This document shows positions 12,720 through 25,167 of a stretch of 64,000 nt of DNA, one piece after another. The stretch lies in assembly GCA_036365455.1 (NCBI GenBank), contig JAWQUS010000027.1:12698501-12762500 (forward strand), written 5' to 3'. Made by a program: the position numbers and the translations under genes. This DNA is from Macrosoma leucophasiata. Its lineage: Eukaryota > Arthropoda > Insecta > Lepidoptera > Hedylidae. How positions within the stretch are numbered: position 1 is the stretch's first letter; each line of letters starts with the position of its first letter. The notes under the pieces are model-generated. The model searched no databases, had not been told where the DNA came from, and saw only the letters and a list, made by a program, of their open reading frames with translations.

Positions 12720-12796
12720 GGCTTCAGTAGCTCAATTGGAAGAGCGGCTGGACTAGATTCCCAGTAGGTCGCGAGTTCGAGTCTCGCCTGAAGTCA
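12720..12796 (+). repeat. tRNA-like sequence (repeat family, probably not a functional tRNA)
   Basis: Folds as a tRNA: 7-bp acceptor stem (ggcttca/tgaagtc with one G-T), 4-bp D stem (gctc/gagc) and 5-bp T stem (gcgag/ctcgc), but a mismatched anticodon stem. The nominal anticodon AGA (Ser) would require a long variable arm, which is absent. A second copy at 49320-49381 shares the T arm and the sequence after it (aatttttctttcc), so this is a tRNA-derived repeat. Confidence 0.7.
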
Positions 12797-12876
12797 AATT
12801 TTTCTTTCCATTTTTCTTTAAAAATAAAATATATTTCACAAGCATGTGTTAATGCGAAATAATATAAAACAATTAT

Positions 12877-12962
12877 TAATACACGTTACTGATTGATGTC
12901 TGTGTAATAGAGACCAAATTACGCGTTTGTATAGAATTTTGACGGAGTGTCCGCGGTGTGGT
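12877..12962 (+). repeat. Repeat B, copy 2
   Basis: Matches 6285-6370 with a few substitutions (ttactgattgatgtctgtgt ... gacggagtgtccgcggtgtg). Confidence 0.8.
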
Positions 12963-13000
12963 AATAGGTATCAAAAAATGTCCTGGGCCGTTTCTTTCCA

Positions 13001-13080
13001 GACAGACAGACAGCGGAGTCTTTGTAATAGGGTCACCTTTTTACCCTTTAAGTCCTAAAAAGCGATCCTAAAAAGCTCAA
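13001..13080 (+). repeat. Retroelement fragment (gacagcggagtc type)
   Basis: agacagacagcggagtcttt, gtaatagggtcacctttt and accctttaagtcctaaaa resemble a widespread lepidopteran repeat tail, by recall. Boundaries uncertain. Confidence 0.5.
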
Positions 13081-14573
13081 TAAGTTTATCTTCATCTACA
13101 ATGTCAAGGCAGCATGAGAAGCAAGTTTTTGATCATAAAGAGGTGTGTCTACTTTGATATAATTTGGCGTTCCATCGAGCTAACTTCCTCTGACAGGGTT
13201 CGGCGTTAAGGTATATAATATATACAAGGTCGATAGAACTGCCAAACGTTACTCGTGATTTCGGGGCCCTTAAACTATTCGTGTGAAATTTAGGTCGGAA
13301 GTGGTATACACTGATCAAATACCTTTCTATTTATGAAATTTGACTTTTGAAGGTTATATATTTACTAGCTATACCTACTCGTGTAGTTTAAAAATCATAG
13401 ATAATAACATTTTTTTATTATACATTTACAATAATTAACATGATATTTTCAACATTGAAAAATATTGTATATTGTTACTTATACAGGTATGTATAAGGAG
13501 GCGTACATTAATTACGTGTGGCGTTTTCAGCGAATTTTCAACCTCTGCCTTTCTCCTGGTGAGATTTGTCTCAATCGCCCCTCCCCCATCACACGTTTTT
13601 TTTAATGTGTGTATATAGTGAAAATTTGTGGAATTTATTCTAAACCGAAAAAACAAATTTTTTCGATATGTTTATCTAATACTAGTATTTAATACTGCTC
13701 ACAAAGTGGGCTCGACCTGGGTATGTTTAGGGGAGGAAGGGCGTTCTAATTAATGACATATAAATAGCGCTTTATTGAGCCACCCAAACATTTACAGAAG
13801 GTAGTAAATTTAGAAAAGATGTCAAAGATTTTAAAGAAAAAATTACAAGATATTTTTAATATCTTCCTTTTTAATTCTTTGAATTTTCTCTCTTGTAAGT
13901 TCTAGAAAATACAAAATAAGAGGAAGGAGTATTGAATAAAACACGATCATTGAAACGTACACACTATGACTCAACATTAATAACGGATCATGATTTTCAA
14001 CATTATTAGGGATGCGAACTTGAAGCCCCTGTAACTCCTAAAGTTCTTCATTAGCGTAATTCATTCCAGAGTCGTAACCTTACCTTATTAACCCTTTTAT
14101 GGCTCCACCTCGAATAGTAATTCACCCCTAATTTTATTCTTAGAACATACGACGTAAACTTTTTGTAAAAGAGTAATATTTTTTCCTAAATTGATTTGAA
14201 CATTGACAATTCACGTTTCACTTGGCAGTTGGCAATTTATATAGCACTTACCGTGATATACGCAGAATAGCGTTCGCGGAATCCTGATTTGAATGATTTC
14301 AAGAGATTTACCTTACGATTACCCAATTTTACTGCCAATTCATGAGAACTTCGACGATTTGCACGTACTTCTTAATAGCAGTCCGCATAAAAGATAACAC
14401 GATCTCCTTTTTTGTGAAAAGCTTAGATTTACATGACGTAAATACATATATACCTTTATGCTTAATATTGGTTTCGTAGTGTGGCCGTTTTAAAATCTTC
14501 TTGGTTTTCAATATTTAGCCTTAAATTATAGGTTTCAATTAAAACATATTAATAAATCATACTCGTACAATGA
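13081..14573. other. No feature seen
   Basis: AT-rich sequence up to the truncated left side of mariner copy 2. ORFs 13133-13318, 13435-13656 and 14329-14511 (all minus) carry no recognisable domain. Confidence 0.5.
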
Positions 14574-15682
14574 CTTTTCGTACTGTCAAGATGAGTGAAT
14601 CTAATGAAGATACATTTTAGAATTTTACTACAAAAAAGGTAAAAATGCAACGCAAGCCGCGAAAAAAATTTGCGATGTTTATGGACCTAGTGCAGTGTCT
14701 GTTAGAGTAGCACAAATTTGGTTTAAGCGTTATCAATCCGGAAATTTTGATGTCAAAGATGCACCTCGCTCTGTTCGCCCTATTACGGATAAAATGGATG
14801 CTATTTTTGAAAAAGTGGAGCAAGATCGACATATCAGTAGTTACGACGTAGCTGAAGAACTGAGAATTGATCACAAAACAGTTTTGGTGCATTTGAAAAA
14901 AACTGGGTACAAAAAAAAGCTCGATATTTGGGTACCTCACGAGCTCACTGAAAGAAACCTAATGAACCGTGTACTCATTTGTGATTCTTTATTACTACGT
15001 AATGAAACCGAATCATTTTTGAAGAAGCTGATAACTGGTGATGAAAAGTGGATCACGTACGACAAGAACGTGCGAAAAAGGTCGTGGTCAATGGCCGGTC
15101 AGGCTTCACAGACTGTGGCGAAACCCGGGTTAACTCGCAATAAGGTGATGTTGTGTGTGTGGTGGAATTGGAAGGGCATTATTCATTATGAGCTATTACC
15201 ACCAGGCAGAACTATCGATTCTGAACTCTACTGCGAACAACTGATGAGATTAAAGCAAGAAGTTGAGAGAAAGCGGCCGGAATTGATCAACAGAAGGGGT
15301 GTGGTGTTTCATCATGATAACGCTAGACCTCACACATCTATAGCCACTCAGCAAAAATTAAGAGAGTTTGGCTGGGAGGTGTTAATGCTTCCGCCGTATA
15401 GTCCTGACCTTGCACCTTCAGATTTCCACCTGTTTCGGTCTCTTCAGAATTCTTTATGCAATGTTAGGTTAACATCACGAGAGGAGTGCCAAATCCACTT
15501 GTCGCGGTATTTTGATGAGAAGTCCCAAATTTTTATAGCAATGGGATCATGTCCCTACCTACAAGATGGCAAAAGGTTATCGAACAAAATGGTACATACA
15601 TACTTTAGTTAAATTTAAATAAACTATATTAAAAAATGTTTTGAATTATCTTAAAAAATGCGAAGAAACTTTTTCCCCAACC
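14574..15682 (+). mobile_element. Mariner copy 2, left end missing
   Basis: Homology to the other copies begins abruptly at about 14574, just upstream of the transposase ATG, so the left inverted repeat and about 160 bp of leader are lost. The right inverted repeat is present and ends at 15682 before TA. Without a left end this copy cannot be mobilised, yet it has the longest open transposase frame of the four. Confidence 0.94.
14590..15612 (+). pseudogene. Mariner transposase (copy 2), long open frame, frameshifted at both ends
   Basis: A deletion of about 7 bp after the first few codons (near 14608) shifts the N-terminus. A downstream ATG at 14695 opens 305 codons containing most of the DNA-binding region and all three catalytic Asp (D116 in TGDEKW, D208 in HHDN, D243 in APSDFHLF; 34 residues between the last two). 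One missing A near 15529 shifts the last ~30 residues, so the normal C-terminus is replaced. Confidence 0.92.
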
Positions 15683-15744
15683 TAATATGTTAATATTATA
15701 AATAGGAAACATTTTGTGTTTTGAATGTATGTTTATATCGCGTT

Positions 15745-15860
15745 CATACCGATTTAAAAAAATCTTTCACCATTAGAAAATTGCATCTTAACTGAGTGCC
15801 ATAGGCTATATTATAATTATATTCATTGCACCCGTGCAAAGCCGGGCGAAACGCTAGTTA
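15745..15860 (+). repeat. LINE 3'-end remnant (cccgtgcaaagccgggcgaa)
   Basis: Short tail sequence of a type common at 3' ends of lepidopteran LINEs (acccgtgcaaagccgggcga aacgctagtt). Source family not identified. Confidence 0.55.
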
Positions 15861-16549
15861 AGTACATACAGTTTGGAAGACAAATCATAATTCGTGCAGC
15901 AGGTTGACAATTCAATTTTTAAACTCAAAACTACGCAAATCTGTTGAAAAGCTAAATATTAAATACGTACGCAAAGTACACATAAACAACAGTTCACACT
16001 TTAATAAGCATTGCTGATATATCGATTTTAAGTTTCAGTATATAATTCCATAAAACATTGTCACAATACGACACAGAATGAGTTATTCAGTTCGCAACGG
16101 ACACTGGTAGAATGAGAACCGAGGGTGAAGCGTCATGAAGCGTACATATGAAAAGGTGTGCTCGAGGTGTAATATGAAATATAAATATCGCTGAGTCATC
16201 TGAAAAAACAATTATAGCTCGGGATGTAATTATAACACCTGTGTGAATGTTTCTATCACAGAGATGAGAGATATTTATTTGTCCCTGGATGTAATATACC
16301 TATAGGTATGAAGGTATCTATCAATTTTCTTCAGCAAGAGGAACTACATCATACATAGTAAAATGTGATTAAAAGTCATTTTATGTATTTAGAACTTCAA
16401 GAAGAACTGTAAGACTCAGTTTTTGTAAGTAGTTTTTATGAAGAATGTCTATAACCTTCAATATTCACGAACTCTATGATAGTTTGGCAATTTTGCGAAA
16501 ATGTAAATAGATTTCAAAATCTCTACCAATATTCTCAATAATGTATATT
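15861..16549. other. No feature seen
   Basis: Unique-looking AT-rich sequence; moderately complex at 16060-16260, no gene or repeat recognised. Confidence 0.45.
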
Positions 16550-17215
16550 TCTTCAAGCGAAGTTCCTAAGGGGTAGGCAGAGAGCGAGGAGCGACACATT
16601 CCTAATAAAAACCAACGAGACTCTTGACTTCACTCTCAGATCGTGCTAGACCTTTTTGGTCAAGGTGGGTCTATAGTCGAGATTCACAGACCGCACTACG
16701 ACTTTACTTACAAGCAAAGTAAGCTTCGAACTGTCAAATCCCATACCGTACTGACAGTTCTAAGCATACTTTGCTCAAAGTAAAGTCGTAGTGCTGTCTG
16801 TGAATCTCACACTAAGTCTTGGTCTTCCATATCTTGAAATATGCAATGATCTCATCTCGACCGCGTTAAATTTACTTTCATGCTCTTTTTTGTATACCCA
16901 GGTCTCACTTCCACATAATAGCGTTGGAGTAAGTACGCATTATGTACGTCTAGTCGAGCCCGTTGTAGTACCTTACCCAACGCTCCATTCACGCAATGCC
17001 CAGCAAGCACCCTTCTCTCTATGTTCAGATTTCAAATATTTATACTTTAGTTTCGTTCACATTTAATTGTAAGCCTTTCTTCATACAATCATCTTTCAAG
17101 ATCGTGACTAGTGACTACAGCCCAGATGGTGTAGATCTTATAATTACCGCATCTTCTGCGTAAAGAGAACAGTTCACTACTAAGTCACCCATACGCACTC
17201 CCACATCCAAATCAA
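16550..17215 (-). mobile_element. Second copy of the same LINE family, interrupted by a MITE
   Basis: Minus strand; shares long blocks with 1690-2450 (aaggggtaggcagagagcga; ctcatctcgaccgcgtt; cccaacgctccattcacgca; tcacccatacgcactcccac). It is internally deleted relative to the first copy and carries a palindromic insertion at 16674-16812 between ggtgggtc and agtcttggtc, which are contiguous in the first copy. Confidence 0.85.
16674..16812. mobile_element. Palindromic MITE inside the LINE fragment
   Basis: Nearly the whole ~139-bp insert is an imperfect inverted repeat: about 57-bp arms beginning gattcacagaccgcactacg and its complement near 16785-16806, around a short centre (tcccatacc). TA occurs at both junctions (16672-16673 and 16813-16814), as for Tc1/mariner-type MITEs. 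Confidence 0.8.
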
Positions 17216-19157
17216 AATGTGGAGACATTTGTTCAGATATGAGTTAAACAGCCTAGGTGGCATTTGAACACGTGTAACATCTCTCCGGATAATTGGGAGT
17301 CACTTGCCCAGCAAACACCACAGTAGCGTACAGCAACCAATAAGGCTGTGGCAAGTTCTGAAGAGCGTCGTTTACAAAATCTTACCTTAGTACCTAGTAC
17401 CGTATATAATGCGTAGGTACTATATTATTAAATCTCTTTTTGCACAAACAAGGGTCTGGATAAAAATAATAATGCTCTTATTTAAACCGCTTTTCGTCCG
17501 CATCGCGAAATAGATAGCGTGTCGGAGAGTGATTCTGTTTATTCAGTGATGAGTTATATTTTTAATTAAGCACGTTAAACAAAATGTCGCTGGGTAGACA
17601 GGTAAGCAGTAAGCACAGATCTCGCCACACTTTATGTACCGACAAATGAGTTTAACAAACTGGAACATTTCTCCTACTTTCCTCCTCATTAATTAACTCG
17701 GTTTGTTATACCTTTTTCAATATTTTTCTAACCTTAAATATACATTCAAAACTTGAACATAACATTCAGTACACGTTCGTCGACTGATTGTAAAACCCGT
17801 AAAAACCTCTCCCGAGGATTGCTCTGCTCTTATAAACCAACTCTAGTCATAGCAAAAAAAATAACAGTTGGTTTTCTTATCAATTCTTTGTATTCGAACT
17901 AAACTGAGATAAATATAAGCAATTTATTTTCTAAATACACTTTACGAGATAAAGTAGTCGGGATAAACAGCAAATTAATTAAGGAAACATCAAAAAGAGA
18001 TGTTCTTTATGTGCTGGAAACCTGGCAAATGTGTCATGAATATCAAAGGCGCAAACCACGACATTAAGGCCCGAATTAGTAAACAGGCATCAGCACTGAG
18101 CAGTCTGATGTTTTGTCGGCCTCGAATTTGAGCTCTATTTTCTTAATAAACGCCGCTAGCGAAATAAATCCTGCCATAAAAAGATTTGGTGCCGTAATAG
18201 CTATCATTACACGCAGGTCCTTAGTAAAGAGGTTGACAATCCCAATAAAGTAGGTAATATTATCGACGCTTATTTTCTGGTATCTCTCGATTACCTTTTA
18301 TGATTTATCAGTAAAACTAAAGATAACTGTTTTTAAAAACAACAAGTACTTAAAGGATATTTGGAAAATTGGTAGTCAAATAGTTATGTAACATTAAATT
18401 ACGGTTAAATTATTTGTACATAATCGAAAGCATAAAATAAGTACAATATTAAAGGAGAGTAAACTCTATTTCTAATATCTATACGTTCTGAATGTTCCAA
18501 TATACGAGTAATAATATTTTTACAAATTTGACATTATATCAATGTATAGTAATTGTTGCCTAATAGAACCTCAAATTTAATATTGACGATCTTGTTTTGA
18601 GCTTATTGAACTTAAATTTACAATGTGATATCCCATGTCTATCGAAAACACGGTTTACGGACACCTTTGTACTCAAATACCCTTCTGCTTCATATTTTAA
18701 TCAGATTAACAGCTATTCTAACAAAGGACCCGTTTACAAACATCCTTTGTGAAATTACTCTATCCTCATACACCCATTCCAAATTCTTCACACTGGCTTT
18801 GATTTGACTATTCAACATCAAGACCGACTCAAAATTTACAAAGTTAAAAATGTTAAGTAGCAACTATTGACAACATTTACCTACCAATTGATAATGTAGC
18901 GTCTTCTCTGTCAAATTAATTAGAGATTATATGAGACAAAAGGCGATGAAAACGAATTCACTGATCAATTTTTATATAACGTAGGTAATACTGCATTGTC
19001 ATCCCTATAGATGGATCCTAAAAGGAGGCCGTAAGATAGATTAATGGCTGTCAATTAAGTTAATCGATGACTCTAAATATCGTCTATCACTTTTCGTGCA
19101 CTATCAAATGACCGTGGTAAAATATTTTTTTAACACTTCATGTAGATTACATATAAT
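17216..19157. other. No gene; mixed-composition block at ~18050-18200
   Basis: No coding domain. A six-codon ATG stretch at 17584-17601 followed by gtaagc resembles a tiny 5' exon but cannot be supported. The block 18050-18200 is non-repetitive and balanced in composition. Confidence 0.45.
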
Positions 19158-19346
19158 ACTAGCGGCCCGCCCCGGCTTCGCCCGCGCTGCTCTGCTCCTG
19201 TTAGTCATAGCATAATGTAAGCTATCCTATCTCTCAAGTTGGATCGAACTGCACATGGTGTGCGAATTTTATTATAATCGGTTAAGTGGTTTAGGGGTCC
19301 ATTGAGGACAAACATTGTGACACGAGATTTATATATATTAAGATTA
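19158..19346. repeat. Retroelement remnant (tagcggcccgccccggcttc)
   Basis: actagcggcccgccccggct, taagctatcctatctctcaa and tcggttaagtggtttagggg are blocks seen in old lepidopteran LINE/SINE remnants, by recall. No coding content. Confidence 0.55.
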
Positions 19347-22300
19347 AGCTTTTATCTGCAGAGCTTTGGTAGCTTGAGAATATAAGAAGTTATGATTTCT
19401 GAGCTCTTGAATTACCTAATAGTAAACTAAAAGCATACCTTTTTAATTACATATTTTCGCGCACCCAGTTTGTAGCAAACTTTGTAGCTTAGCTTAAAAC
19501 TAACATATTATATTGATAAAGCTCTAACGAATAATACTCGCGGCTTAGCCCGCGAATTAAAAGCCATGTCACTTGCTAATACCGAATGTAGATTTTGTTG
19601 AGTGAAATATTTTAATTGGTCAAGTAGGTACTCTTTATAATGTACATAGATTTATAGATTATTAGTTATCGGCAATTTAAGAACTACTACTAACTTACTG
19701 TTTCAGAAAATTAGAGATTTTCAAATTATAAGTCGTATTAAGATATAAATATATATTTTAAAGGTCGGTGTCTTCATTCGTCTAAAATGAATTATGCGTC
19801 AACAAATAACGTTAACAAGTTATAAAGTTTAACGTTATTTTTCTTGTCGAACCAATCAGGTAGCCATTTTGAACGCGTTGATTTAATTTAGTCCGTAATT
19901 TATCAAGATAAGGAGCTACGTTCTTTTTTTAAATATCAAATTAATCTTGATTGTTTAAGTAAACTTCGACATTTCAAAGTCCAGCGACGCGAATGACCTC
20001 GATGTGGCATTTACCCCGCTGGACCCACATCGGACCTCAACATTTTGCAAAGGAATATTTCTCTAAAAGAATTTTAAGCGAATTCTGTTAGAGCAAAATT
20101 TGAAGATAACTTTATTTTCTTTCCAGAGTTATCCCTTTAATGTACCACAGAAAGCCTCAAAGAATTTATTAGAACCCTCTGTATAAACCGCCGCACAGCC
20201 TCCGTTACGAATTCATGAATATGAATTCGTTTGACAATATTTAATGGAAGGTTGTCGATATTATGGCATTATTGATTCCCATGGCCGTTGATGGGCGTGA
20301 AATAATATGGAAAATTCATTTAAATTTTCTTTCACAGTGGATAAAAAAAACTGATTTTTAATGTTAAGGAGTTTAAAATACCTTTCATGGCATACTTGAA
20401 ACAAATTATGTACAAGTGTAACGTATAACCGTATTAAATTATATTAAATAATGGATAACTGTATACGATGGGACTAAAGGTAGACCGGTAAAATTGATGG
20501 ATTGCGGAATCACCGATGGCTTATAAAATTGGAGCTAGATGGGTAAATGAAAAGTTCCATACGTAACGGGTTACCAACTATAACCAACATAGCAAAAAAA
20601 TATTTGTTTAGCCTTTGTTTATTTGCCTTTTGTTAAATGAAGAAACTTTCGGAGTCAAAGTACCTACTGATTTTATTATAATTGACGTGATTTGACCCTC
20701 AGAATTTGATACGAGCACGAGAACATTCGTCTGGTCCTTTTGAGAGCATGAGAACATGAAAGCAATAAATTCATCTAAAAACGCTTAATCCTAAACAAAA
20801 AAATCACCGCATCGTGGCTGAACGTATAAACTTACCCCTATCACATTGGGTAACTTTGTACTCACTTCAATGTACGTGTAACGTTATACAATCATAGAAA
20901 TCGCTTTAAATTTTTTAATGCTATTTTGTTTCTTGGGAAAACGTTTCCATCAGATGAACAAAATATTAATTAATTAAGTGAAGTAGCCCAATTTATAAAG
21001 GTTCATATATAAGAAAGCTAACCCATTTTCAGACATCGCTAACAAGTCATCATTTTAACGTTATTTTGGTCATTGAATCAATCAGTTAGCAAGTTTGAAT
21101 TGAGTTTAATTTGCTTGTCAAAATATACAGTGTATTTCTTATGTTTTGTGGTGACCAACAAGCGTACAGTGCGAGAGTGGAGGTAATTATGTAGCCTATA
21201 AACGTCTATATGTATATAAACAGGGTTATTTGTAACCAGCGCATAATTCTTAAATATCAAGACTAACACTTTTGTAATACAACTTTTTCTAATTCAATAT
21301 TTTTTTTACCATACAAAAAATAATAAATAGAATTTGCAGTTCTAATACTTCATAACTTCACGTTACGTGACGTCTGTACCTATGTAAAAATATACCTACG
21401 AAAAGTAGTGCTAAAAATTGATAGAAGTCCCATTTGAAACGATTTTATTTCTTATCATGTGATGTAATGCGTTTTGGCAAAAGTCATAGAACAGAAGTTG
21501 TTAGTCTTAACGTTACCTAACTCACCTTTGACGATTTATGCTTTAGATATATTTAACTCTGTATATATGTATGTATAAAACCAGAGATTTCATGTAGATC
21601 CGGTGTCATTAGTGAGTCCTTATCTCTAAAAAGTCTAAATCTAAACTGAACAGTTCTTTTTGTAAATATCAATCTTTTCCAGTTGATTTACTGAAGTTGG
21701 TCAATTTGTACATGTATATTATGGTTGATTTGTCATAAACATTTGAATAAACCTTCACGCTACAAAGCTAATTTACACTCATTTGGCGGACACTCGTTCG
21801 CAATTTGCGTTTTAAGCATTATGGTGAATTCTTGTAATAATATTTTGTTGAGTTCCGAGTTGAAAACTCTTTCATCTCTGAAATTATAAATTGAAATCAC
21901 GTCTGAAGATTTTATGATTCAATAAATTAACGGAGATAAAACTCTCACTTTTTGTATTTGAATATTTCTCGTTTATGTGAATTAATAGCTTAATGTAATA
22001 GGTACAATTAAATTTTTGTTCAAAGTTCACATATTAAAATTTGAAGTAAATTGTACAAAGAGTGTAAACGAAATAATTTTTATTAGTAATTTCATACCTG
22101 ACCAGGTATGAAATATCCCAATTCTTGTAAGGGCAGATAACATTTTCTCTATCCTTTATATAATGTAACTTAACTGGCAGTCGATAATTTGTCTACACTA
22201 TAAATAGTTGGGACCCTTTCATTCGTTTAAATGTCACATTTATCTCCCGCTGTTTAAGTACAAAGAATTAAATCAGATTAACACTTTGTCACTTTTACAT

Positions 22301-24370
22301 CGGGTCTTTGTAAAAGCTCTCTAATCAAGATTAGGGGTGTAACAATGTAATTCTGAACATTTGAATGTTGTAGAACAACAATGGGACTGAGAAATCCGCA
22401 TTGTATAAAAATCACACGGGTAGGGTGCTAAATTTGGTGATTTTATCAACATGTTTTCGAACAACATGTTAAAAAACGTAGCTTGTTTTTGAAAATGAAA
22501 AAAAAATACATTAAAATAAGGTTTATGTATGGTTAATATTAAGAAATTTTATTTTTAACGAACTTCATACTCAATGAGGTTTATTCTGCGGCGAGCAAAT
22601 AGACACAGCTTACCTTTGAAAAGTCTTAGATTTAATTCATTCTCCGCTCCACCCGTTCTGCCTATACGCTACTGGGCTTACTGTAGTCATTACTATGAAA
22701 AACCTGTTTAATTCCAACAACTTGGTAGTACGTTAAGTCTCACTACTTTTTATAGTAGAAGAACTTCGTTGTGAGACTTGCTGTATTTTTTGCATGCAGC
22801 GGTTTTGATGGGATGTGAATTATTTAAATTTACATTATTTATGTAAATAATTTACGCTCATCATTACTGTGTTCTCATCGATAGCAGTCACGTAAGGGTT
22901 ATTGCCACATAAACCTTTTCAATTAACATCTCGAAGGTTCATGGAAGCCAAATTGGTAACAGTAGCTATCAAAATCTACACAATTCGTTGGAGTAATAAG
23001 CAATGTCTGACATTCCAGCGATAAGAGTCTAAGCCGACAATTATATTATTGTGACGAATACAGTCGAACCCACAGCCACCCACCCGCACTTGCTCGATTT
23101 ACTGAGGTTAGTGTGTTGACCAAATTAATTTAAGTCTACGCCCAGTCGAGTTATAAATGTATTCAGAAATCCGGACGAGCGTAACTCCCGAGTTATTTAT
23201 TATTCCCATCTATGTAACGCGTTTGCACATCTGTCATTAGCAACGGGATTAACATGGAATTTGAAAATAGGTCGGTCGACTTATTAATCCGCGTTGTATT
23301 TTAATACCATATGTGCAGAATGCTGCCATTTTTGTTGATGATGATAACCCTCCATACTGCACTGTCATACTTTAGTTATCTATCCCTCAAATAAATCCCC
23401 GATGATACTCATTTTACTGATAGTGTCATTGTAAGTAGTTCTATTTAAGTCAAAATAAACGAAGAATTCCTCCTTTTGCCTAGACTTTACTGGAATTAAA
23501 ACACGTGGATTCATCATCACCTTTCACCAATTTAGTCTTATTTCAAAACTTTACTGGGCTGTGACGTCACAAGCAAGTACGATGGTGCAAGTCGTATGTA
23601 TAGTTAACATTTCTGAATACATTTCATAACTTGTAACTTTTGATTTTTTTTTTATTAGCTAAATATTGATAATTACCTACTATAGTTTATTCTGTAGTTT
23701 GTTTGTGTTAACATTAACAACCCGCAAACATTACATTGTTTGAACGTACCTATAGACAGTTGACAGATGCTACCTTGTACCGCCCCATAAAGGTACACCG
23801 CAACCGATGAGTCAGTCCGTTCGCTGAACTTTGTCATTTCCTTCGACATAACGTAAGCAAAGCAACAATAATGCCAGCCAACCGTTTTATTACACGGAAC
23901 TGACCTAGCCCACGTGTCAGTTAAATTGTAGACGAGTCAAATTTTACGTGCACACATTTATGTTCGACAATATTGCTAAAGTAAATTGGTGGGCTGCATC
24001 CATCTACTCTTGTTCACTTTTAATACCTATATAATAAATGTTATCGTATCTTCGTTTTTAATACATATAGATAAGATAAAATTAATAAACAAACCGTTAC
24101 AACAACAACAACAATAGTGTTTAACATTAAGTTGCTCGTCACCAATGTAATCATCTAGTAGAAGTCACAGTCACAGTATAATACTCGTATGTTTAGGTAC
24201 TATTTGGTGACATGTTTAAGTAAATATTGCAGCACAGGCTCTTCTTAAGATGTCTAAATATAAGCTAAAGAGCTTTTTATGACTGTACATTGACTGACGT
24301 CTTCAATTTCTTGATTTGTCTGTATTTATAAAATTAAATGTACAAGTCATTTATCTATCTATATTATTTA
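19347..24370. other. 5 kb without recognised feature
   Basis: AT-rich, no ORF above 63 codons with a recognisable domain, no repeat family shared with the rest of the window. A small hairpin acgaattcat/atgaattcgt lies at about 20208-20231. Confidence 0.5.
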
Positions 24371-24978
24371 CTAGCTGACCCGGCAAACTTCGTATTGCCT
24401 CAGAATTATGTAATTGATAGGTACGGACTATTTGTATGGGAAAATGAAATTGTGGTTTTTACTATTTCCCTTCAATTTCTTCATATTTTCTTACCTTCTA
24501 AACCTTCCCGAAGCGCGCATGGCGGCCCAGCGGCTGGTGTAGATCGTAAGCGATCTGCTCGGTTAAGCACTACGGGCGCGGTCGGGTAGTGTGATGGGTG
24601 ACCGCTAGTGGCAAATTAAATGCGCGTTTCCGTGCTTCGGACGCGTTAAGCCGTCGGCCGGTGCTATCGATGGATAGCAGTCGTTAAACCTTGTCGGGGG
24701 CCTTATGGGCGGTTTGAAAACATCCGACAGTGGGTTGACCACTAACCCACCCACCTCCACCAATCCGCATTGGAGCAGCGTGGTGGAGTAAGCTCCAGGC
24801 CTCCCCCCAAAAAGGGGAGAGACTCGTGCCCAGCAGTGGGACGTATAATGGGTTGCCATTATTAAACCTTCCCGGGACTTACAAAAATCATTCGAAACCA
24901 AAATAAGCCAAATCGGTCCAGCCGTTCTTGAGGTTTAGCGAGACTAACGAACAGCAATTGATTTTTATATATTTAGAT
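24371..24978 (+). repeat. Old retroelement remnant ('ctagctgacccggcaaac'), split by a SINE
   Basis: Left part 24371-24510 begins ctagctgacccggcaaactt. Right part 24863-24978 carries gccaaatcggtccagccgtt and agcgagactaacgaacagca, a 3'-end sequence common in lepidopteran and other insect retroelements. The SINE 24511-24862 separates the halves. Confidence 0.75.
24511..24862 (+). mobile_element. SINE, RTE-related, with 12-bp target duplication
   Basis: 352-bp element starting aagcgcgcatggcggcccag and ending agcagtgggacgtataatgg. A perfect 12-bp duplication TAAACCTTCCCG flanks it (24499-24510 and 24863-24874). Its tail resembles RTE 3' ends (cagcagtggacgt). The same family occurs at 61761-62056 and 63350-63433. 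ORFs through it (24338-24589, 24605-24901) are chance. Confidence 0.88.
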
Positions 24979-25167
24979 TACCTACCATCTAATTACAGTA
25001 CGGTATATCAGCGACCTATCTTCCATAATACCTGTTACATTGCGGCCATAGGCTGTAGTGAATTCGTCATAAAGATCCAAAATTCTTGGCTCTCTACCAC
25101 CACTAATATGTATATAATAGGAACAATGTAAAAATTATCTTTTAATTTTCAAACTGTTCGTATATAA

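Noticed and set aside
12720..12796. Functional tRNA gene
   Set aside because: Anticodon stem is mismatched, the implied Ser identity lacks the long variable arm, and flanking sequence is shared with another repeat copy.
17584..17601. ATGTCGCTGGGTAGACAG followed by gtaagc as a first coding exon
   Set aside because: Only six codons, no signal peptide, and no evidence joining it to Fas1 or another gene.
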